A stretch of DNA of 64,000 nt, from NCBI RefSeq assembly GCF_963676685.1, contig NC_092354.1, positions 15,320,746 to 15,384,745 on the forward strand, written 5' to 3'. The notes beneath the pieces are model-generated. The model ran no database searches and had not been told where the DNA came from. It worked only from the letters and a program-made list of their open reading frames with translations. The DNA comes from Mytilus edulis (lineage: Eukaryota; Mollusca; Bivalvia; Mytilida; Mytilidae). A program made the position numbers and the translations under genes. The number at the start of each line of letters is the position of its first letter. The first letter of the stretch is position 1. Shown here piece by piece: positions 57,901 through 64,000 of this stretch.

Positions 57901-60900
57901 CATTCTGTATGTGCCTGTTACAAGTTATAAGCCTTATTTTAGTGCTTGTCATTTGTTGCCGTATATCATATTTGTCTTTCGTTCATTATTTTGTACTTAA
58001 ATCAAGCTGTTAGTTTTGTAATTTGAATTGTTTTATAGTTGCCATTTCGGGGCTTTTTTGTCGCTGACTATGCAGTTTGAGTTTTACTGACTTCGCTGAT
58101 GCATAGTTGTAAATGTATGTGTCAGTTGGTCTCTTGTGGAGAGTAGGCTCATTGCCAATCATACCTAATCTTCTTTTTATGGTCCCGTAATACAATTGTT
58201 GATGCCATATAGTTTAACCATTGTCCGTCATTCCGTCATTCCGCAACAAAACATTATACTAACTTTTTTTCTAAACGTCTTCAGATATTAGGATGATTTT
58301 TGGTATGTTAGTTAACCATGATGAGTTACAGATCAAGTTAAAGTTTCATTCCGCTCCGCTAGTTTTGACCGAAACTACGGGCTTAGGACTTTGATAAATT
58401 GTTGAAAACTACAGTTATACGGACTTTTTTTCTAAACGCCTTCAGATATTGGGCTGATTTTTGGTATTTAAGGTAGCACTCCACAGTTAGACAACCAAAT
58501 CAAAAATGAGCCACAAAATGTTTTATCATCTCCTATTCCTGGATTTATTATAAATTAACCTAACTGTTTTATGTTGTACATGTGCATATGTATGTAATCA
58601 GTATCTTCAATATATTTGATTTTCAAAAGTTAAAAGGGTGAAATATATGTGTATCCATGGCAACAATCTGCATTTATCTACCATAATATACTGCCAAATG
58701 GGGGGTGAAACTGTCACATATCCCCTTAAAATTTGTATCAAACTAGAATTTCAATGCCTATGAGTGATAAATTTTTAGAAACTGTTGACATTAATGTTCC
58801 TAACAATCAAATAAAAAATGGATGTCTTTCGCCTCATTTTTCCGTATAAATTTAATCACAAAGTTCGTGCGACAAAAAGTTGGAAAAAAAACAACAATAA
58901 CTGCTGGACCAACGTATGGTATGGATATGCAAATACGGACTGTCATACAGAAAACAGTCTATGTTGCATACACAAAATAATCTTAATGGTCATATAAACC
59001 TAATAGGAAGGCTATTTTAATCGTCAGCTATCCCAAAATGAATTTTATTCCACACTAGCTCTCATCTTTGAAAAATCCACAGGGGCCAAAATGCGAAACT
59101 ACACACCTAACTGTGGAGTGCGACCTAAGTTAACAATGATGAGGTACAGATCAAGTTTAAGTTAAGATCTGCTCCGCTGATATTTGCCGAAATTAAAGGT
59201 TTACGACTTTTTTCTATTCGCCTTCAGATTTTGTGCTAATGTTTGATATGTGAGACCACCATCATGTTTGTGTCCACATGCATTGTTGAAATTGAAGACT
59301 TTTCAACTTTTTGAGAAGGGACCATTCGTGTCGTTTCGACTTGTTTCTTTATTGCTATGAGACTGACTTCATACAACAACTTCTTAGGATGAAAAATAAG
59401 AAGTTAACGATGTCCTTTTACTTTACTTTCCTCTATATAGATGATGATCTCTCACTAAATAATTCAAAATTTGATGGCTATGTTTAACGCATTCAATTAG
59501 ATAAAGGATACAACAGATACAGTTAAGTTTGCCTGATATGTTGACTTACATAGAGAAATTGACAATGAGGGTCGGTTGAAAACAAAACTTTACGACAAAC
59601 GAGATGAATTCAGCTTTCCAATTGTGAACTTTCCATTTTAGCAGCGACTGCATTCGGAGTATACATCTCCCAATTGATACGATATTCCCGCGCTTGTATA
59701 TACTATCATGGTTTCTTTGATAGAGGGTTTCTGGTCACAAAAAAGCTATAAAACCAAGAGTTCCAAATGGTGAAAATTGAAATCATCCCTGCGTAAATTT
59801 TACGGACGCCATCACATGTGGTTAACCGTTATGGAATAACTGTTTCACAGATGTTATCAGATATGTTTCTTATGTCGTAACTGTTGTTGTTGGACTAATA
59901 CAATAAATTCAAACAACAAAAAAAGTGATTTTATGATTTTCACAAATAGTTTACAATAAGAGATACATTACGTTTACTTTCAAGTGCATTTAAAAAGTAG
60001 ACGAAGGATAAATGCTATGACTCACACAAATATCTGAATAATCGGACACAAAGTTAACATGCCTTTAGTTACTCGTGTAGAGTATAATAAATATGGATCC
60101 TAAGATAGAATATTTTGTAACGATAAAATCTTGTTTTTTTTATTAAAAAAAATCAAACTAGAAATGATTTTAAAAACGAATGTGAGCAATGAGAAGAAAG
60201 GTTTTATAATAAGGTTTTTGAACAGAAAAAATAAAATGAATTCACAGATCTTGTTTAATTCCTACATTAACGTTTAGTTATAATATTTTTACTATACACG
60301 TTATCTTAACTTATATAGAAAATGAGAAGAAAAAAAAACAGTTAAAAAAACCCCAATTTTTAGTATTTGCAAATACCATATTTTTTCTTTTTTCTACAAT
60401 AAGCAGTTATCTGCTTTTCTGTCTCAACATATGCAGACTTGAGAAAAGAACTAAAACTTTTGTTTGACGTAATTTTATAATACAAGATAGCGATACAAAC
60501 TTTATCAACCTTACAAATATGCACATTTTGACTACATCACATCAGTATAGTAAACACGTGCTCAATTCTTCTCGTTATCTGTTGGAGGCAAACGTCTTAT
60601 ATCACAGATACTAAGACTTTAACCTGGATGAACGTTTATTGTATGCACATTTTATTTTGACATGCATAATCAGAAAACCAAGATAAGCGTTTTCGTGTTT
60701 GTTGTAGGAAAGAGTTTGTATGTCAGCATTGGTAAAATCCATAGACAGATATATGTTTCTGTCTAACCTTTTCAAACAAGACATCGGTCTTTTATCCATT
60801 GTACATCAAACTTCTAAAATTTATTTGTTTTTAAGTTACACAAAATGCTCTCTGCACATTTCAACAATCAACATTTTCTTTCGATCAATTACAAAACTCT

Positions 60901-63900
60901 ACACAATAAAACATGTATTATTTTACTTTTAGATTTTGACTTGTTGGCTACGCAAGCACTAGAGGTATATGACCAACAAAACCGAGACCGTGTAAAAGTT
61001 CCAGGTACATATTTTGTATTAATATTTTACGCAATAAACCTTAAAACTGAAATGCCATTTTTGTGGAAATCATGGTTTCTTTTAATGAAGTAATTGATCC
61101 GCCTCCGTGTGTGAAAATATCCAGTATATTTTGTTCGAATATGTATTTGTTATACTATTAAACTACATGTATCAAACAGTGTATGTTAAGTTTGTTGGCT
61201 TTAATTGTTATGTAACATAGGCACCAAATGCACATAGTACAGTCGAGTATAAGGGAATCGGAAAAACATTCAAAATTACAATCATAAAACTGAGTCAAAA
61301 CAAGCACTGCCATGACTGAAAATAGAAATTATGTTGGAGTCGCTATTATGGATTTTCTTTAATCAGGAACGCCCAAACTCAAGTATATGAATACCTGAAT
61401 ATTTGAAAAGCTTTATGACCACAACAGAGCATAACGGTGACCTATAGTTGTTAATTTCTGTGTCATTTTGGTCTCTTGTGGAGAGTTGTCTCATTGGCAA
61501 TCATACCACATCTTTATTTTTTTTAATATAAATCAACAAACAGTTAATCTAAAGGTCAATCTCAACTATCGGTCTGAGAATTAAGAACTTATACATTTTT
61601 TATATTTATTAATTATATCAATTTATAAAATTGAATCTTCTGAAAGTACTTCCTTAACTATTTTGAAGAAATACAAATACACCGAGTATATTAATTTTTC
61701 TTAAATATAAAATAATTTAGCTATTTAAAAATACCCACAAAACATCAATGCTATGTTATTTTTCAAATCCATTACTGTTTAAAACGCTGATCTCGTAAAC
61801 AAATAATAATTCAAAGCTCAGGCTTTACATGTACCTGCAAACATGAAGAGTTATATAAACTCACGAATCAATTGTGTCTAGCATGACTTACTACAATTAA
61901 TAATTCAAATAAAAGCTGACCTTCCTATTGGATATTTCTAAATTTAGTTGTGATTAGAAATTAGCTATGTTCTTGTTGTATATAATTTATGTTGCTATGT
62001 CCGACAGTTGCTATTTCATACATGGCCATTTATTTCAGAGCCCCACGTAGAGCATGCGGGATCCCGACAGATTTCACGTTTTTTCGTCTGTCCATGACAT
62101 ACATTTTTACAAATGAAAAAGTATAAGTAGAAAGTGAAATAAAAAATAACGAACTTCAATGAACATACAAAACGGAAAGTCCCTTATCAAAGCTTAAACA
62201 CATCAAATGAATCAGAAACAACTATCATATTCCTATATACATATATTGGTACATGTACATACATTTTCTTAATGCTGGATTTAACCTGGTATTACAGATA
62301 GCTAAACCTCTCACTTTTATAAAAGTAGCATAGAATTCCATTTTATTTGCATTTAAGTGTGAACAAAATAACAGACATAAAAGGTTAACACTATAAAAAA
62401 CAAACAACGTTGTCAACTAAGAAATACAAAATGGCATAAAGGCTCACATTGTCATGATTGAAAAACAAGAATTAAAAAAATAGTCATAGAAGGCTAATAT
62501 TTTATTTCGAAAATGTTGTGCATAATATGTAGAAGTCAGTTTTAGATATTTTTTTGTTCAAATGAGTTTTTTTACAAAATATGATTTATCCCTCCTGAAA
62601 CAAGATGTGTGCTCTTATCCATTCTTTTCATATTCTGCTTTGAGTGTCCCTAATGATTGATTATACAGAATAGCGCTTCAGACGAATGAAATTCAAAAAG
62701 TTGTTGTACACCTACTAAGTTATTAGCCGCATATCACCTTGGTAAAATGCTAAGAGTTCCATGACCAGATTGACAAACATTAAAGGGATTATCCAATTGT
62801 TTTGTATCGATTTTGGAACTAACTCTATGGTTATCTAATTTCATGATCGGCAATAATTGATTTAAATAGTACTGTGGATTCATTTATATTCGTGGATACT
62901 AATTTTCGTGGTTTGAGGAAAACTTGCATATTCGTGGATACTTGATTTAGTGATTTTAGCAAAGTCGGCATTCATTCCATTAGAAGTTTTGTTATTCGTT
63001 GAACATGTTTACTCGTTGTTCCCCTGTACCCACGAAATCCACCAAAATCGGTATCCAACGAATATTAATGAATCCACAGTAATTATTTTTATGTGTTGTC
63101 TTATCATTTTTGTGTATGCAGAGTATAGTTTATAACATACATGTATATGAAAATATCATTTTAACAAAGTTTCAACAAATTAAATGTACAATTCCTGTGA
63201 TACAAGTCAAAATAATAAGTAAACAAAATAATGTTTTTCCTTCACTTCCTTCAGATTGGATGACCAAAGTATTTAAGGAACATGAAATAAAAGAGAAAAA
63301 ATATTTTGTAAATACGACAGCCATTAAATGTGTAATGAACTATATACATCAACATGAGTGTGTGTCTGTCATTGGTCCTTCTGGAGTTGGAAAGACTTTT
63401 TTAGTTTATCATGTGGCATTGGAAATGGAAAAGATTGGTTATACTATTTTGAAAGTTGACAGTCCAAAACAAATAAAAAAGCACTACATTTCAGACAACA
63501 AATTATTATTTGTCGTTGACGATATGTGTGGAAATTACACTGCAAATACGGAAAAACTGGAGGAATGGAAAAGTTCAATGAATGATATAACCGAAATCTT
63601 GGACAAAAATATGTGTAAATTAATATTAACATGCAGATTACAGGTATTTCAGGATGAAGAATTTACACATTCGAAGTTCAAGCTTTTTCACGAATGTATA
63701 TGTAACTTAGTCGACAAAAAACATGCTTTAACATTTTCAGAAAAACAACAACTTGCTAAAATGTATTTCAAAAACACTGCAGATGAGAAGCTAAAACCTA
63801 TATTTCAGTATAATTTCTTTCCCGTCTTGTGCCAATTGTATGATAGAAGAGATATATCAAACTTTTCCGAAGACGCGTTTCTAAAAGACCCCTTCGCTTT

Positions 63901-64000
63901 CTACAAAGTTGAACTTGATAATCTTTATCATGACTGCAAGTATAAATTTGTTGCTCTTCTTCTCTTAGTTGTTTGTAACAATCGACTACAGAGGAAGGAT
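45932..64000 (+). CDS. Transmembrane STAND NTPase receptor: Cys-rich ectodomain, TM, nSTAND3-like domain (partial)
   Basis: Eleven exons join without phase conflict: 45932-45979, 46793-46955, 47347-47658, 54479-54545, 55179-55246, 55853-55900, 56136-56189, 56556-56620, 57338-57413, 60933-61004 and 63255 to the window end, giving 573 residues so far. Residues 1-22 form a signal peptide. Residues 23-196 are a Cys-rich ectodomain with 16 cysteines and N-x-S/T sites at 61, 100 and 184. A stalk rich in N, T and S at 197-219 has further sites at 203 and 206. A membrane helix spans 228-246 (RLIVIAFCIGFILVYCLYEL). Residues 247-324 are an acidic linker. From 325 comes a STAND ATPase: Walker A GPSGVGKT 365-372, Walker B LLFVVDD 408-414, and sensor KLILTCR 446-452. 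STAND ATPases act as ligand-controlled oligomerising switches in innate immunity and cell death. I infer an extracellular sensor coupled to a cytoplasmic switch. The C-terminus lies outside the window. Transcript evidence would confirm the chain. Confidence 0.75.
46140..46320 (+). repeat. 'gacgccaccaaatttcaaac' dispersed repeat
   Basis: In receptor intron 1. Runs from 'acggttaaattgacgccacc' to 'ggacagacagacgcaacag'. Confidence 0.55.
46793..46955 (+). CDS. Receptor exon 2: Cys-rich ectodomain, first part
   Basis: TATTTTAG acceptor, CCAG|GTAAGC donor, phases 0 to 1. It completes the signal peptide (IQACTA) and encodes cysteines 27, 41, 49 and 62, with 'CPDPAQWSIRARGLCPNPSK' and the N-glycosylation site NCT at 61. 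Confidence 0.75.
47050..47255 (+). repeat. 'tagtatggcgttcattatca' dispersed mussel repeat
   Basis: In receptor intron 2. 'ggggccagctgaaggacgca', 'tctatggtcgggttggtgtc', 'tctttgacatattccct'. No coding content. Confidence 0.6.
47347..47658 (+). CDS. Receptor exon 3: Cys-rich ectodomain, main part
   Basis: 312-bp exon, ATCTAG acceptor and CCAG|GTAAGA donor, phase 1 at both ends. Cysteines at 85, 105, 112, 131, 133, 149, 151, 158, 160 and 165 in the pattern 'TCRCDYTRGYDF', 'PCYCVPSEEDCSCYLKAC'. Paired C-x-C steps recur three times. Similar segments occur in uncharacterised bivalve membrane proteins as I recall them; I know no named family. Confidence 0.8.
47772..47998. mobile_element. MITE, ends 'tacactataaac..cttatt'
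   Basis: In receptor intron 3. Left 'ctataaaccgacttattctt' and right 'gaataagttagtttactgta' are inverted and similar. CG-containing 'ttcgcg' words lie inside. Related in style to the element at 62871. Confidence 0.55.
48270..48450 (+). repeat. GC-rich dispersed repeat
   Basis: 'ggggcagatcaagctatttt', a G-run at 48370-48381, 'ggttccaactcacggaac' and 'cctccccctgaat'. The two overlapping frames here are not genes. Confidence 0.5.
48724..48925 (+). repeat. CpG-dense 'cgcgaaa/tttcgcg' repeat, copy 1
   Basis: Starts 'ttaactatgatagccgttta', continues 'ggccatttcgcgttttcgcc', then arrays of 'aacgcgaa' and 'tcgaaa'. An inverted homologous copy is at 53755-53970 in the same intron. Confidence 0.7.
48962..49234. 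mobile_element. MITE with TTAA target and 'ggtggtacc' ends
   Basis: Inverted ends 'ggtggtacctaacact' (48962-48977) and 'agtgttgggtaccacc' (49219-49234), one mismatch, with TTAA on both sides (48958-48961, 49235-49238). TTAA targets are typical of piggyBac and Kolobok groups. Confidence 0.7.
49240..50340. other. Receptor intron 3, no gene seen
   Basis: AT-rich. 49460-49670 has a less AT-rich part with a repeated 'ggctccctc' word. No exon fits the phase between 47658 and 54479. Confidence 0.4.
50344..51243. mobile_element. Non-autonomous hAT element, 900 bp, 8-bp target duplication
   Basis: Ends TAGTGTTGTCAA (50344-50355) and TTGACAACACTA (51232-51243), flanked by GTTGAAAC on both sides (50336-50343, 51244-51251). 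Subterminal 'taaccggtt' words occur at both ends. Contains a nested dispersed-repeat tail (50733-50812). No transposase. Confidence 0.8.
50733..50812 (+). repeat. Dispersed mussel repeat, 3' tail
   Basis: 'gtgacctatagttgttcatt', 'gtcgttttggtctcttgtag', 'aatcataccgcatcttc'. Nested in the hAT element. Confidence 0.65.
51268..52920 (+). repeat. Large tandem repeat with 'tgaccttgacc' words, two units
   Basis: 51268-51400 plus 51815-52130 matches 52470-52640 plus 52680-52910. Shared words: 'atggctttat.atgtat', 'gttaatgagttatatcac', 'agtaaaaataatttgtc', 'gaccttgacctttgacctt' and 'ctatcacttatggttta'. Unit 1 is interrupted at about 51405-51800 by a SINE-like tail and unrelated sequence. Confidence 0.7.
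51405..51480 (-). repeat. SINE-like 3' tail, inverted
   Basis: 'tgattgattgttgattgct' and 'aaagtccagttgcaaatatt', the complement of the tail at 11735. Confidence 0.5.
52920..53750. other. Receptor intron 3: short repeats
   Basis: A duplicated 'gaa(a)caataggtctttccac' word at 53223-53307, each followed by its inverse 'ggaaagacctaataata', and an (AAT)n run at 53316-53352. No gene. Confidence 0.5.
53755..53970 (-). repeat. CpG-dense 'cgcgaaa/tttcgcg' repeat, copy 2, inverted
   Basis: Ends 'gcgaaatggccttaaccgg' and 'ctaccatagttaa', the complement of the start of copy 1. Begins with an 8-bp tandem 'cgcgaaat' run (53762-53786). Confidence 0.7.
54479..54545 (+). CDS. Receptor exon 4: end of Cys-rich part
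   Basis: TTTTTTATACAG acceptor, AAAG|GTAAAC donor, phases 1 to 2. Reads DTECINTKMNTTTANCAAIY, adding cysteines 178 and 190 and a glycosylation site at 184. Confidence 0.65.
55179..55246 (+). CDS. Receptor exon 5: stalk
   Basis: TTATACTGCAG acceptor, CCAG|GTAATT donor, phases 2 to 1. Reads VSKEQNDSNTTDTKITEHIL: polar, two glycosylation sites, no cysteine, as expected for a membrane-proximal stalk. Confidence 0.65.
55540..55640 (+). repeat. 'ttgcctccgaggcgctttta' repeat fragment
   Basis: In receptor intron 5; 'catttgaaagtcaaggg' follows. A dispersed mussel repeat. Confidence 0.45.
55853..55900 (+). CDS. Receptor exon 6: first half of membrane helix
   Basis: TTTTTTTATTTCAG acceptor, ATTG|GTAAGC donor, phase 1 to 1. 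Reads VQRKLYSRLIVIAFCI. The intron cuts through the helix. Confidence 0.7.
56136..56189 (+). CDS. Receptor exon 7: second half of membrane helix
   Basis: TTTTTATAG acceptor, AAAG|GTAAGA donor, phase 1 to 1. Reads GFILVYCLYELMEKSSCK. Being phase-symmetric, skipping this exon would keep the frame but shorten the helix. Confidence 0.7.
56556..56620 (+). CDS. Receptor exon 8: cytoplasmic linker
   Basis: CTTCTCTATCAG acceptor, AAG|GTGAAC donor, phases 1 to 0. Reads GTTLVKISHTAEEKDVEHNI then HK. Confidence 0.65.
56753..56893 (-). repeat. Dispersed mussel repeat, inverted
   Basis: 'gtggtatgattgccaatgag', 'caacaatgagcaaagccgat', 'tgtaaaaggccccgaaatg'. In receptor intron 8. Overlapping - strand frames are not genes. 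Confidence 0.7.
57338..57413 (+). CDS. Receptor exon 9: acidic cytoplasmic linker
   Basis: TTGTCTTTCAG acceptor, AAAG|GTAAGA donor, phases 0 to 1. Reads ADEIKLPNIFDKETPKIQIE then ESEKK. Confidence 0.65.
57840..58178 (+). repeat. Dispersed mussel repeat, near complete
   Basis: In receptor intron 9. 'ccaaagtctcaggttagagg', 'gtgcctgttacaagttataa', 'tcaagctgttagttttgta' and 'caatcatacctaatctt'. Confidence 0.7.
58245..59290 (+). repeat. ~170-bp tandem repeat ('cttcagatatt..gatttttgg'), split by a MITE
   Basis: Unit starts near 58250 and 58415; the second is broken at 58481 and resumes at 59130; a third begins near 59205. Shared words: 'tctaaacg.cttcagatatt', 'gatgag.tacagatcaagtt' and 'gctccgct'. 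Confidence 0.65.
58482..59129. mobile_element. 648-bp MITE with TTAA target
   Basis: Inverted ends 'ggtagcactccacagttag' (58482-58500) and 'ctaactgtggagtgcgacct' (59108-59127), flanked by TTAA (58478-58481, 59130-59133). It interrupts a unit of the surrounding tandem repeat, which gives the insertion order. Confidence 0.7.
59355..59885 (+). pseudogene. Penelope-like reverse transcriptase fragment, second copy
   Basis: Broken frames read 'FYFTFLYIDDDLSLNNSKF', with a Y-I-D-D catalytic box, then 'EIDNEGRLKTKLYDKRDEFS', 'AFGVYISQLIRYSRACIYY' and 'SSLRKFYGRH'. Closer to coding than the 41560 copy but shifted in several places. In receptor intron 9. Confidence 0.65.
59890..60930. other. Receptor intron 9, no gene seen
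   Basis: AT-rich; chance frames only, on both strands. Confidence 0.4.
60933..61004 (+). CDS. Receptor exon 10: linker before the NTPase
   Basis: TTATTTTACTTTTAG acceptor, CCAG|GTACAT donor, phase 1 to 1. Reads DFDLLATQALEVYDQQNRDR then VKVP. Confidence 0.65.
61434..61515 (+). repeat. Dispersed mussel repeat, 3' tail
   Basis: 'ggtgacctatagttgttaat', 'gtcattttggtctcttgtgg', 'caatcataccacatctt'. In receptor intron 10. Confidence 0.75.
61520..62870. other. Receptor intron 10, no gene seen
   Basis: AT-rich. A TTTATTTCAG at 62029-62038 could be a cryptic acceptor: joined to exon 10 it would read EPHVEHAGSRQISRFFVCP and stop. Confidence 0.35.
62871..63080. mobile_element. 210-bp MITE, ends 'actgtggattcatt', TA-flanked
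   Basis: Left 'actgtggattcatttatatt' and right 'aatattaatgaatccacagt' are inverted, with T/A at the borders. Inner repeats of 'attcgtggatact' (62890, 62929). About 170 bp upstream of receptor exon 11. The frame at 62950-63135 is not a gene. Confidence 0.75.
63255..64000 (+). CDS. Receptor exon 11: nSTAND3-like NTPase domain (runs off the window)
   Basis: CTTCCTTCAG acceptor in phase 1, then 248 codons open to the window end. Reads WMTKVFKEHEIKEKKYFVNT, then the P-loop VSVIGPSGVGKTFLVYHVAL, then LLFVVDDM, then MCKLILTCRLQVF, then a helical arm 'FSEKQQLAKMYFKN', 'FFPVLCQLYD' and 'FKDPFAFYKVELDNL'-like text (here 'LKDPFAFYKVEL'). The Thr-x-Arg after the Walker B strand is the STAND signature, and the spacing agrees with the novel STAND NTPase 3 family as I know it. 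A single long exon is common for such domains. Confidence 0.85.

Noticed and set aside
1-64000. CRISPR arrays, bacterial operons, prophage
   Set aside because: No regular repeat-spacer pattern and no ribosome-binding-site-led genes; introns and molluscan repeats show nuclear animal DNA.

Overview
This window is animal genomic DNA, almost certainly from a marine mussel (Mytilus or a close relative). It is AT-rich, and genes are split into short exons with GT/AG introns. It is also packed with dispersed repeats typical of mussel DNA: fragments ending in a 'caatcataccacatctt' tail, the 'cgaaacgcgcgtctggcgtac' element, and V-SINE-like tails. No bacterial or organellar genes are visible, and most short open frames are chance or repeat-derived.

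The main gene is on the + strand from about 45.93 kb to beyond the right edge. I assembled eleven phase-consistent exons. They encode a signal peptide, a cysteine-rich extracellular domain (16 cysteines after the signal), a Ser/Thr/Asn-rich stalk, one transmembrane helix, a short acidic linker, and a cytoplasmic P-loop NTPase of the STAND class that best resembles novel STAND NTPase 3. It has Walker A GPSGVGKT, Walker B LLFVVDD and a KLILTCR sensor. The gene therefore looks like a cell-surface receptor joined in one chain to an NLR-like switch ATPase. The NTPase domain runs off the window, so its C-terminal effector or repeat region is unseen.

A second gene is suggested on the - strand at 10.06-11.09 kb. 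Two phase-compatible exons encode a signal peptide and an acidic propeptide-like segment; the rest was not found. A single candidate first exon lies on the - strand near 44.8 kb.

Region by region. 0-0.67 kb is a ~150-bp tandem repeat ending in a GC-rich hairpin. 0.67-1.9 kb is a rearranged LINE with an inverted internal piece. 1.9-5.2 kb is a nested transposon stack: a dispersed repeat split by a ~2.9-kb hAT-like element, itself split by a 1.74-kb element, which carries two further MITEs. 5.4-6.2 kb is a MULE-like element with arrays of a TTCGCACCC motif. 11.6-14.65 kb is a segment duplicated at 36.65-41.03 kb, with weaker relics at 24.6-25.0 and 27.3-27.6 kb. 15.8-19.8 kb is a decayed R2-type LINE on the - strand (zinc finger, reverse transcriptase, restriction-like endonuclease), broken by a 302-bp insertion with a 6-bp target duplication. 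23.4-24.4 kb is a 442-bp tandem array with a tRNA-derived head and TA microsatellites. 28.3 kb holds a near-perfect 140-bp palindrome. 32.5-32.8 kb is a 41-43-bp minisatellite. 33-35 kb has dispersed repeats and a truncated LINE. 35.7-36.6 kb has palindromic elements. 41.6-42.4 kb is a Penelope-like fragment, and 43.9-44.4 kb another LINE relic. From 45.9 kb on, the receptor introns are themselves full of MITEs and other repeats.

Overall, one intact innate-immune-type receptor gene sits in a locally duplicated, transposon-rich neighbourhood. That pattern fits a rapidly expanding lineage-specific receptor family; this last point is inference.
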